DNA of 64,000 bases from Membranipora membranacea (Eukaryota > Bryozoa > Gymnolaemata > Cheilostomatida > Membraniporidae). Below are positions 1 to 12,800 of this stretch, piece after piece. The first letter of the stretch is position 1; every line of letters starts with the position of its first letter. Under the pieces are notes generated by a model that did no database searches, was not told the DNA's origin, and was given only the letters and a program-made list of their open reading frames with translations. Location: NCBI GenBank assembly GCA_914767715.1, contig OU612068.1, positions 29,884,001-29,948,000 of the forward strand, written 5' to 3'. Both the position numbers and the translations under genes were made by a program.

Positions 1-858
1 AGAAGAAATGTTGATGGAGCAGTCAGCACTGATTTATGATTTTTGCAGCTAGTTTATAATGGAAAAACTACTGTTTTTCGGCTGGATGGTCAAATCAAGT
101 CGTAATCATAAATGGGCACCTAGTGAGGATTGAACACATGACATCAAATGTACAGAGCTCCCTCTAATCCTTAAGGTCTTGCTACATGAGCCCACGAAAT
201 GCTTGGAATTGTCTTTCCACGCGTGGTAGGCGTGGCTTCATAGGCTAAACACACCCACCTTGTGACAACATTGCTAAGTGAGTGGCCAATGAGCCATGAC
301 CAATGAGTAAGAGTAATGGCCAATTAAATACGCTCTATTGTACCAACTGGCCAATGACAGAAGCGTAGGTTCACACCGTGGTTAACAACACGAACATGCT
401 GGTCTTTGAAAAGACGCATCGTTAGCATGACCAAGGTGTAGCTAGACAGGCCCATGAAATCGCGTGGGGAGGCAATTCCACGCGTTGTTGATGCCAAACC
501 ACGCCGTTGGCCATGCTAACGATGCGTCTTTTCAAAGACCAGCATGTTCGTGTTGTTAACCACGTTGTGAACCTACGCTTCTGTCATTGGCCAGTTGGTA
601 CAATAGAGCGTATTTAATTGGCCATTACTCTTACTCATTGGTCATGGCTCATTGGCCACTCACTTAGCAATGTTGTCACAAGGTGGGTGTGTTTACCCTA
701 TGAAGCCACGCCTACCACGCGTGGGAAGACAATTCCAAGCATTTCGTGGGCTCATGTAGCAAGACCATTAGGTCCTTATGTGATCCCCTGCTCTTCGTTT
801 ACATAACCATACCATAATTGCATGAGTCATTTTGAGAAAATGCTTGTTGTTTGTGCAG
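1..858. other. Intronic or upstream sequence left of the first resolved DLEC1 exon
   Basis: I can support no exon here. Most of the stretch is the palindromic element listed separately. Bases 1-48 are open in one frame and end near a TTTTTGCAG-like acceptor, but no matching donor follows, so I do not call an exon. Around 128-172 there is a short piece resembling the reverse complement of a tRNA 3' half, as in tRNA-derived repeats. Confidence 0.5.
174..767. repeat. Palindromic foldback/MITE-like element with ~259-bp arms
   Basis: The left arm (about 174-432) is an almost exact reverse complement of the right arm (about 509-767), separated by a ~76-bp spacer. The match starts at AGGTCTTGCTACATGAGC on the left and reappears inverted at the right end. 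Substitutions between the arms are few, so the element is young or kept homogeneous. No coding capacity is seen. I cannot define a clear target-site duplication. Confidence 0.9.
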
Positions 859-3800
859 ATCATGTATAGATTATGACTTGCTGAAGAAGCACAATCTGCT
901 GACTCCAGATAGATACGCAAACTACGAACCGTCAAAGATATCCAAACCTCAGCCTCCTGCAGCGCCGACATATCTCAAGGTAAAAATACTCTATGAAATT
1001 ACTGAATGAGCTAAACAACTTATCTTTCCAATGAGCATCAACTTATGTCTGCAGAATGCAGAGTAGAAGTTTTTAAACATATTGTGGCGCTGTGGTAGAT
1101 TCATAAAGTTTTGCATAATTTGGTTTGAATATGTTTTAGGAGACAGAGAACTTTGGAATACAATGTAAAGGGAAGAAAGAAAAGAAAGAGAAACTGAGAG
1201 AATCACAGTTTGTGAATAAAGCTTTATCTGAGATACCGACAACTCTGAGCCAGTCTAAGATCAGCCAGCTCAACAACACCCTGGGTAGGTAGCCTGGGCA
1301 GGCTGTCTAGAGTGGATGGGGGACAGGGGACACCCTGGGTAGGTAGCCTGGGTAGGCTGTCTGGGGTGTATGAGGACACCCTGTGTACAACCCGACCACA
1401 TTAATCAACTGTTTCTCAAAGAAATGAGTGCTCTACTTCTACTATTAGTTTTTATCACAATCAAAATACAGTTTGGAGAACATGATATAGATCGAGTTGT
1501 TACTGCCATCGTGCTCGATGTGTTTGTCAATAATATTTGGTTGGAATGCATTCGAAAATTTATGGTGGTGGTTGATTGGTAATAACTGAGCCCGATGACA
1601 AATTTCGCATTCACCTGACGTCATAGACATGGAAAGTTAGACCTGTACAAGCTAAGTCACAACAATACAGGATGACCTTGTCATTGTGAACTACATGTCT
1701 TCTTGTAGATGAAGAAGACAGAGAAAGTCCAGATTATATGAAGCAGGGATCAGAAGCTGGTGATAATTATGATAGTATAGCAAGATTTGACGCTTCCGCC
1801 AAGGTATAAGAAATGGGCTAAGATTCATAATGTCATTCCTCTGTGTGTATCCAAATACACAAACAAATCCCTCAATGTCTGATGTACCTCACAGGGTCTG
1901 ATATTACTTTAGTTCTGTATTAACCCTGATGGAGTAATTATTTTTCTTGCAGTCTTCTGCGAGGATAAGTCGTTGCAGTAATAAGAGAACCTGGACTGAA
2001 CAGCTTGCTGTCGACGAGCGCCAACAAGAGAGGGAACATCTCCAAAAACTTCAAAACAGAACTAATTACCTGAAGAACCCGCGCTTTGATGCCTCCCAGG
2101 CTAAACTTCTCACATCAGCCAGTAGAGCTCAAGCTAAGGATATCAATATCAAGAGAAGTCCTACCGACCTTGACCCTATTGAGAAAGTACAGGTGGGTAC
2201 ATATACATACTGTAATGACTACTGAACAACATTATATTTCCCATGATATTTGGTCCCTTGAACTAAGGCCATCAATATTATTTCTTGTCATGTTTATCTG
2301 ATGCATTCAATTCTAAGAGTTTGGGTACACATTGACTTGACACATTCTCTGGTTTACCACGTATTCGCTATTCATGTAACACACCAGCATACATCTTGTT
2401 CATTAAATCATGATCTACCAAAATATCAGCTGAGTACATGGCTCATGGCAATATTAATATTAATGTTTCTTATATATCTTTAATTTTGTAGGTATTTTTA
2501 GCGACACCAACTGTAGTAACATTCACAGAATACCAGGTGGGACAGGTTTATGAAGCTACATTGGATCTAAAGAATATAAGCTCATCATTACGGCCTGTCA
2601 GAGTGCTCCCAACTTCTACTAACTTCTTCGCTGTCGGACTTGGTCAGTAGAACTTCATTGTTGTCTGGCAAATATTAAATGTAGGGCACAAAAGATGTAT
2701 TACCTTATAATATTATGTTTATTCTGCCTACTAAATGATATCATTTCTTTCGCTAAATACCATAATTCCCCAATATACAGCTGCGATCCGCTGAGAATAT
2801 ATCTACATTCCCGTTAACATATAAGTCATGGTCTGGTAATTCTAGGGATTTTGTGTGCATTGTACACTGAAGATGCGCCTACTGATAAAGCGATAATTGA
2901 ACGCCAAGTTTGCGGCTGTTACACAGTTGAGTAGATATTGCTATGGCCTTGAGGTCCTTTGTAAGAGAGCGTTTAAGATGATGAAGTTCTTAAATGAAGT
3001 TATCACCCCTGCCTAAAATCCATGATTTATAAACTAAAGTAATGCTAAGCATTTGGTTTCAAATATTCAAAAAACTACATATTTTGTCTTCGATTTGATT
3101 TTTGTATGTATCTGTGTAGGGATATAGGTCTAAAAATTAAATTCAATTATCCAGACAAAAAGCACACTAAGTGATACTGAACTCTCCTAGAGTCGGCTCT
3201 TTTGACACAACTCCTTCACTTTAAGATCATACTCTTAGGGATCATTTCTATAGTATGTATCGCTAGAATCTCAATTTATATTGAGTCCCGACCCAAACCA
3301 CGATGATGAGGAGTAGTGTGGTCTCCTGAGCGTGAAGCGGGCTCTGGGTGTCCAACTCTAATGGGGAGGACTGCCCTCAGCCATTGAGGATCGTACCTTC
3401 AACTCTTAAGTAGATGAAGGAGGGATTCCGCACACTCTGAGTGGTTCTGCCATAAAACAATAATAAATATCCAGAATTTCTGAGTCCGGCTCACCATCAC
3501 TGTTGCAAATCAAGTAGTTGAAAGTTGGTCGAGATTATCGACATTCAATTAAATATGATTAAGAAACAAATGACCAATTAATTAACCATCCTATATATAC
3601 AATGCCTATTTATAAATGGGCATCAACATGATTTATTCAACAGTGTTTTGTGTTGAAATTATTTCATCAAAATCAAAATAATTTCTGAGAGAATATAGGC
3701 AATTTCTTTTGTTTGACACGGTAACATTGTATAGTGGGTTATAGTTATAGTGAGTTCGCCATGATCAAGGCAGCTCTTCACCCTAAAGGGTATTGGTATT

Positions 3801-6800
3801 CGCATCATGACTTAATTGTGAACAAAATAAGAAAACGTTCAACTAAATAATGCATCTAATAGTATTTGACTTGCTACACATGGTGCGGTACACAGCAGAC
3901 TTTTGTTTTACAGGTCAGTTCCCAGGAGCTGAGGGATTGGTGGCCAGTGGAATGAGCGCACAATTCAAGGTTAGGTTTATGCCTGACTCACTGGGAGAGT
4001 ACTGCGATGAGATCACTGTTCAGAGTCAGTGTGCCGAATCTCTCATTGTCAAGGTTATAGCTAAGAGACCTCCTCCTGTACTTACACGTAAGTTGCATCT
4101 CTCCCTGTAGGCTGTACTTACCTATGAGGCTCCGCACAAAATGTACTATACTCAATTGTGTTAGATTAGATTTGAAGAGCTGTACCGTCCAGGCAAAATT
4201 TGTGTGAAATTTGGTTCGCAACTCTTAACGGGTTATGTTTGAAGTAGGATAACATGGTTTTATTTTGTTCTGTTATTTGCAGTCCCACCAGAGATAAATG
4301 TAGGAGAGTGCCTTGTAGGAGGAACTAAAGTTGGTAAATTCCTCATCAGGAATGAAGGTGGCGGTGGTAAATTCTGCTTCATACCTAAGAAGATTTGGCC
4401 CGTCACAAACTTCAAGGTAGGTGGACAGAGAAGATAAATCTAATAATGTACATAACAAAAGAATAAAATGATTCAACAAAAATAGAACATACAAGACTTT
4501 TTATCTCCCTTCACTTGCAAAATCATAAACGGTAGTATGTTGTTATAAGGATTATGGACATCTTTCATATTTTTGGTAAAGAGATGAATGAGTTTTAATG
4601 TGAGTTAGTCCTAGCCTTGTTCACGCGGCCACGGGTTTTAGATTGGTTTTCACCCACAAAACCAGTGGCCGTATGAACAAGGCTAAGTTAGTCCCACTAT
4701 GACTACGTGATAGTAAGCAGTTCTAGATTTACATATATAGGCTCATTGCTTCTATTTCATATGTAGTATTTCTCCAGAGATGCTCAACTTTCAAAATATG
4801 TAAGCACTTCGTTGAGAGGCTTATACTGTATTTTTGATAAATTTGGTTACCAAGCCCCCATGATTTCTGACATTGGTCGAAGAGACTTATCGCTTTTAGG
4901 GTTATTGGTTAACTGCTCTCCTATTCTTTACCTTATGGTCTTCGGAGGGGACATGGAAATGGCTTACATATACTGTGTAGATCCAACTTATGATTTTGTT
5001 TTATGTCGTAACTAAAATAGCTGGAACCCCCAAAAGCTTGGCCACTGTCTTCTAGGAATTATTGTAACTTTCTTTCTGGTGTAAGAGAGATTCACATTTT
5101 TTCAAGACAATTTGCTAATTTTTAATTTTTACACTCCCTTTTACTGCTGTTAAATAATATTGTGTTATCGCTTGTGATTGTTGTAGTCGAGTGTGAACCC
5201 AGCCATGCTGGATGTGAAGCCCTTCCAGATCAGACCTGCCATATTTGAGCTCGGACATAAGGAGATGACGATGATAGAGATTGCATTCAGACCATCAGAG
5301 CTGGGACAAGTCAATCATCAAGTCCTTCTAATGTGTGACAACTGTCATATGAGACAATTCACCATCATAGGTAGGCCCAACAGCCACACTGTTTGCAGAT
5401 CGACCCTGTGTTACGAGTCTCTCTGCCCCAAAGTGACAACGCTTGATTGATATTTTGCTTTTTCCAGCGCTGGTAGGGTGACTTTTCGGTTTGAGAACTC
5501 AAGCATATTTAGATAAGTCCAAACGCTACAGTGTAAAAATAAACCAACCTAAATTGATTAGCGCACATACACAGTGTGTACAACAGCTATCAATTGCGAC
5601 AACTGCAGTTTCATTCTGCTAAACTAATACAAAATACTCATATTGTCTTCAAATTTTGGCAAGCTTTCCTATGATTAATATTATATTATTACAGGTAAAG
5701 GACAGTATGCGGCTGTGGAGTTTGTGGCCATAGACGGGGGTACGAGTGAAGCCCAGACTGGAGAGATGTGTGACGCAACGGCACAGAAACTAATCAGATT
5801 TGAGGATCTCAATCCTTTTACTTACACTCAAAAAACAATGATACTCAGCAACACAACGTTAGTGTTTATCTAACTTTACCTTTATGACTCCAGTTTATCA
5901 CTTGATTTTGATATTATATCAAGCATAGTTTTAAATGAACTTAGACAGTAATGGTTGTCCTAAATCTATTCTGTGTTCGCATGCATCATAGTTCAAGTAC
6001 TCAAACTGCTAAGTTTGCTGGTAGTAAGATTGAAATGATGTGCTACTACCAGAAATCCTGACATCGTTTGAGTACTTTATAGATTGATAGAAATGAGACA
6101 CCAACCATCTGTTTAAGCAAAATGAATTAATTTTGATTGATTGATTGAGGCCTGCGTACTTCCATTGTACCGGGGAGTTTGGGACAGTGTCCGAAACTTT
6201 CTGGTTGAATTAAGTAGCACTAAAGTTGAGCTATTCGTTATTATATTTAGTAACGTCGCACTGCCATTTGAGTGGATGGTGGTGAAGCCTCATATAAGCC
6301 CAGTAGAGGAATCAGAAGATGATAACTCCTCACTGTCAGTGGCTCGCACTCTGGATGTGGAGTCTCCCTTCTCTATAGAGCCACAGAACGGTGTACTGGA
6401 GGCTTCTGGTATAGCTAACTTCCACCTCACCTTTGCTCCACCTGAGGTAGCAGCTTTTATATATCAATTATTGCCCTTGTACAAACAATATGTTTAATAA
6501 ATTTACAGACATGTACATTGGTAACAATCAATAATGGCACTGCTAGCACAAATTTTCTTCAAAAATTGTGATTAAAGATGGTTTTACCAACTAGGAGTGG
6601 CCCCCTCATACTTAACTAGCAGACAACTCCTGAGTGCTGTACAGATAACCTGCCTGACAGCTGAACTCTTCCGTAATTAACCTCAAAAAAGAATGTCATT
6701 GCTCCTTGATCGACCAGATGCAGGGTGGGTGTTAGAACCCAACATACTGCATTACAGCCCTCTGGAAATCAGGTACCTGAGGGTATATCAATAAAATGAA

Positions 6801-9800
6801 TACATGGATCCCCCTCTGTATAGCGAGGTACTATCTGAACCTTCTATCGTGTATATTACAGGTTAATAAGTACCACAGCGTGTTACATCTGGTCTTACCA
6901 GGGATACCACAGCAGGCTGATCTACCTGAGGAGGCACCTAACACTAGTAAGAGTCCTGCTGCCTCTGCCTCTGTTGTTGCTGCTGGTGTGTTTTATTATG
7001 TTCAGTTTACTTACAGAAGTGTCTATATTGTGATATAACAATATAATATAATATAATATAATATATATAATAACATTATTCTTTATCAATAACTATTAAC
7101 TTCTGCCATTGCCTCTCTCTGGTAAGTGAGACTGTGACTATAAATGAGTGGCCAGCTTCATTGTTATTTTCATACTAATCTTTATGGAACAGAATTTTTT
7201 TCAATCACCATTCAGTTGTACAAATGGCAAGCTTACTCTTACTCTGAAATTTGTCATCTGTTTACAGAAGTGATAAACATGGATATCACAGCTATGGAGA
7301 TTGAGTGTAAAGCTGAGTGTGTTCCACTGAAAGTCGTCCTTCAACCGTATGCTGTGTTTGTCAACGGCAAGAATCTTGTGGGCACAACCGTCAGGAGACA
7401 ATTCACGGTACGACAACACATTATGTTAATATGATGAATCATTGTATGTGCCTATAGTAAGGAGATAATGTTCATCATAACCCAGCCCTTAATCCTCCAC
7501 CATCGTCTTGCCTCGAGGGTTTTTAAATTTTGGGGACAAAATTTGGAAACCTGTTTAAGATAAACACAGCTTAATATGTAGACTGCTCTTATGAGTTTTA
7601 TTTGTGTGTTACAGTTGATGAATAACAGCGTCTCAGCCGCCACCTTCCAGTGGGAATGTCCATCTAATGGTAATATACTAGAGGTAACACCAGCTCTAGG
7701 GGAAGTGGGTGAGTTATCTTCTCTACATCTCCTCTACGAAGATTATCTAATCACCATGTTTCCATGTGAATTTTGAGGTCAGCCTAGATCGAGCTGAGTT
7801 GTCACCTCTTGGCTCGCCCTTGAAAAATGCATCCAAACACATGGATAGAGCTGAGAAAAAAACATGAAAAGAATTCGCTGCCACCGGGACTTGAACCTAG
7901 GCCTCTCGCGTCACAGTTTTTGATGCTAAACGCTGTGTTGCGAGCAGCATAGCGCGAGCTGAACCTTCGGGCTCAGTGCGACCCTGCAGGTGTTTTAATG
8001 GCTCGAACAGCTCTGAAAATAGCCGCAGCTGGACCTAAAAATTAACATGGAAACGCAGTGATAGTTAGTTTAACCTTGTGAAAGAGTCTTTTTCTTCTTT
8101 TAGCTTACTGTAGCTTGTAGATGAAAAGATTATGGCACTTCAGAATAAAATTCATAGAAGGGAGAAAATTAAGAACATTAACACAGTAAATTGGGAGCAC
8201 CACAACTCATAACAAATGTTCAGAAATCCGACATTTGGCCAGAAGTGCCCTGAAGTCACCTGCTGAGATGTATTCTGTGTTTTGTGACAGGTCCGATGAT
8301 GTCAGCTGATATGGAAGTCAGTATTACAGGATGTAGTGTCGGTAAGATGCATGAAGTACTCTGGTGTCATGTCAAGAACCTGACAGAGCCTGTCGCTATG
8401 CATGTCAACTTTGAGGTCAAGGTAAGAAATGTTAAATGCACAGTACATCTTAGCAAAGCTGTGATATGCGTTGCTAGAACAGTTCATATATATATATGAA
8501 GCGTTAATATGAGTGATGAAACATTTCACTATTATTATGTTTCACAATTTTTCACTAAGGGGTAATGACGTATATCCTATTCTCCAGGGGCCTGAGGTAT
8601 ACATAGACGAGCCGGATGTTAATTTTGGACTTGTAAGATTTGGTAACACAACCTCCACACATCTGACACTACACAATGACAGCCAGATGCCGGCTACATA
8701 TGAGATCAAGGAGAAGCTACCTGCCAACTGTAATCAGGTATGAACGGCGGTCCGAAATAATTATTTGTAAAATGCCACCAGTACTTATGTGCTTCAGAAG
8801 TCTATTTCTGGAATTTTTTTTTTTTGTGACAGTAACTTTTAGCAAGATGAAATCAAAGTTATAAATGTTGGTTAGACTTGCCACTTATCCTGAACTGAAT
8901 AATTAATGTTGGTTTTTTTGGCAGGATAAAAGTGAGTTTGTATTCACTGAGCAGAAGGGAGAACTCAGACCTCTGGAGACGAGAAAAGTTCAGGTAGATT
9001 TCTTCCCTCAGGAGTGTAAGTCTGTGAGAACTTTCTTTGAGCTGTCTGTCAGTGATGGGGGTGAACCCAGGTACGTATTAAATCCGTTTTTCATATTATC
9101 CATACCACACTGCATGCAGATTGACTCTGTAATACGAGTCTCTCTGCACCGTAGCGACAGTACCACAAACTGGCCCAATTGACCTAATTATATTTTGGCT
9201 ACAGAAGCTAACTTTTTCCAAGTGCAGGTGGGGTGAATTTTCAGTTTGAGAACTCAAACACATTTTGATTAATCCAAACATTACGGTGCAAAGAGAACCC
9301 ACCTGAACTGATCAGTTGCAGATGCAGAAAGTGTGTTAGTACTTGTTCATCCTATTAGATTGAGCCATTGCGATTCTTTCTGCCAAAAGATCATTTTCCC
9401 ACAAGCCATAATTACTGAGTGATTCAGACCTAAAACCCTAAAAGCCCTAAACATCTTTACTGTCTCTTCTATGAGCGTACCAAATGTCTTGTTTTGTAAA
9501 CCAAAGAAAGCTAACTATGAATATTTGATTGTCTTTACAGGACAGTATCTGTGAGGGCTGATGTACAGAACCCTGATGTCTGTCTTCTCTCCTGTAATCT
9601 CAACATATCCAAACTATTCGTCAACATGCCGATGACTCAGACAGTCACTATCATCAATAAGTCTATGCTCACTACAAACTATAACTGGGGCAAGGTAAAA
9701 TCTCTCATCCTTATATATCTCTCAGATCAAAGACACACCTTATAAAGAGAGACATGGATGCCTTCACCATATGAAAATATATCACAAAAAGACTTTACAA

Positions 9801-12800
9801 AAACTATTTAATTTTTTTTTTTTTTTTTGTTATTGCTCAAGACGTCCCCAACCAACAAAACAATTTTTTACAGCCGTTTGGAAAACAGGTGGAGGACTGT
9901 AACATTGAAATAACTAAATCTGGAGAACTCGGTCCTCGTGAGAAGGTGGAAGTGGAGCTGACGTTCACTACTAAAACTCAGGTATATATCACAGTAATAA
10001 GTCTACAAGTGCGATGAATAAGTTATCTCTCGTGTCGATATTGCTGGCGCTACTGGCTATAAGTTTGCAATACTTACATTACTCATTAGTACATATTATA
10101 ATGAAAAGTGTAGATTGCAACTGCACTCTTATATCTGAGGAGATATTTCCACCAACAAACATAAGATACTATTTCATGCTTATGCTCATGATCTGATTTG
10201 TGATTATTTCAGAGCGATATCACCGATGTTATTCTGCCCTGTTATGTTTCTGGTATAGAAGAGCCTCTCCTCTTATCTCTAACAGCTAATGTTGAGGGTT
10301 TACAGATAGCCTATGCCATACAGGACTCACCTAATATGCCGTAAGTTATCAGCTTCCCGAAGATTGTTGGAAATCAAGATATCCTCTCATTGAACTCTGT
10401 GGGCTATACAACCCTGGACTGCACTCGATACCAATCTGTCACCACCTTAGCCATCTTTAGAACTAATTTTAAATGATGTGGCTAATTTTTTAAACATCTG
10501 TTATTGCATTCATATAAAACTTTTTCGATTACAAAGTTGCTCCTGTGGTTTCAAATAAAATTTTCATCGATTTCTTTTCCTGTAGTAATTTTGATGAGGC
10601 GACAGCTGACTCTTCTAAACTTGATTTTGGGACTGTGTTTGTCAAATCGACAACAAAGAAGTATTTATATATGAGAAATAAGACATCGATCCCGGCGGAA
10701 TACGCTCTGTCACTAAGAAATCACAGCGCCAGGCCCCCTACTCCTCCATCAAACAAGCTCAGCAAACTGGGGTGAGAATCACAGCTGCTCAAATGAGTCA
10801 TATAGTATTTATTTTATGCTGTAGAATGAGTCTCATGTTTCTGTTCGATGACCTTGGATTAGGTTATAAATAACTCGGATTACCCATGAGATGGGGCACT
10901 TACTGAAATGAATGTATGGCATCATTACGACAGTATATTACTATCCTTTGAATAACCTTTCAAACTTTTTATAGTGGAGGAAGAAAGGCACTTTTGCAGA
11001 AGACACCAAATATTGCTGATCCAAACAGTAAGAGCAAAGAAAGGGCCCTCATTGGTGAGTAGCTGTGTTGCGTCCTCAAAGTCTTTTTTACCGGAGTTGC
11101 AAGTGGAAGTTTACCCATCTCTTGGTGAAAATAATCATGAAAAAAGTATTGTTTCTATGAAGTTGTTATTATTTAGCTCTAACACTGTTGAATTCCTTCT
11201 GGTAAAACACATAAATGTAATTGCTTTTTATAATTTATTGCTATGTATCAAAGGCGAGAGATTTTAGGGAGTAACCTTTTTGTTTTTGTTATGACTGCAG
11301 AGTTACAGAATCAGCTGCTGAAGACAGATAAAGGTTTAGCCATAGTTCCCACACCACAGAAGGGTAAACTCGGGCCTTACGAGGAGCTGGTCATAGAGCT
11401 GTCACTGTATACGGACATGTGGGGCATGTACCAGGATATACTTACATGTAGAGTATCAGAGTTACCTCCCTACAGTATACCTGTCAATGTACATGTGACA
11501 GGTATACCACTCCAGTTCCATATGGCTGCTATAACTAAAGACCCGACACTTAGGTAAGTGTATAATGCTTTTTCAACCGAAGATATCAATCCTACCAGTG
11601 TAGTTAATATTGTACACGATGTGTGGGACTAATCACCTGCACGATCATTATTAAATTGTCCTAGTTGTTAACGTAAATACTTATATAATTACAAAATTTA
11701 ATAGCCATAGGGATAGGCTGCATGCAGCAACTATGTCAATTTTCTATCACTGTAATTTGTCCTACGCAACGAACTTATTTGTGAGCATATAGTTCAAATG
11801 TGTTATATAATATAATAATATCAACTTTATTTGCTATTCAAGGCCCTTTCGGGCAAATGAAAATATGCTCTGGCTTTATAGCGCATGCCTGTCAGTTTGA
11901 GCACTGGAGTTATGCCCTCTCTAGTAATTTGGGGACAACTCCTAATTCAAGTTAGACTCGTCTTATGTACAATCAGGGACAATCATATGTGCAGAGGCTG
12001 ACTTTATAATACCTAATGTTATGTGTTTAGGGCTCCCCCAACTCATTTGGACGCTACGAGGGTTGTTTCTAAATGTTTGTAAGTGGCACATAAGAGAACA
12101 GTGTGTTTCCCATATGTTGTTGAGTGACTCTATATATCACTGCTTTGTCTTTCACTCTGCAGCTATCCAGCTACATTTATGTATACTCATGTGCAAACTG
12201 TTAAATGCCTTGGACTTTATCGCTTATGATACATGTATATATCTTTATGTGTTTAACTTTTCTTTACAATAAGCACCCTATTATCTGGGTTTTTGTCCTC
12301 TTTTAACCATTGTCAACCATGACTGGCTCTACCAAAGCTTTCAACATTCTCTGTATGGCTCGATACAGCTAAAACAACCCAATGTCATAAATGTCCTGTA
12401 TGCTTGTGAAGGATTCATAGCCAAATTATCTGTTTTATCATATATGTCATGTCTCTTGAGGAATCGGATTCAAATAGATCGACTTTGGTAATGCTTATAT
12501 ACTGCTTTCATATTTACATATTATAATTCAATTTCCGCCGCCTTTATATACATCAATATATATATCTATATACACTATTTTTATTTGACAGACAATGGAA
12601 CCCATAAGTTTCTGAGGTTTTGTTCATAACTGATCAGCTCTCGAATTATGTTGAGTATGACTTGTATGGCAGTGATTGGTTCGAAGAATCAACTGTATCA
12701 TAAAAAAATGTTTGAACATAATGATAACTTTTTTTGTACTGACAGGTTTGGAACTCATGCATCAAACTCTAAGCCAATCACGAGGGCGGTGAGGATTAAT

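Noticed and set aside
1-60. An additional DLEC1 exon at the left edge
   Set aside because: One frame is open for ~16 codons but ends in a stop without a usable donor, so it could not be joined to exon 859-979.
1405-1630. Minus-strand open frames inside DLEC1 introns
   Set aside because: They are short chance frames within AT-rich introns, without family resemblance.
4612-4685. A microRNA-type hairpin
   Set aside because: The inverted repeat is bracketed by a perfect 9-bp direct repeat, which is better explained as a transposon insertion.
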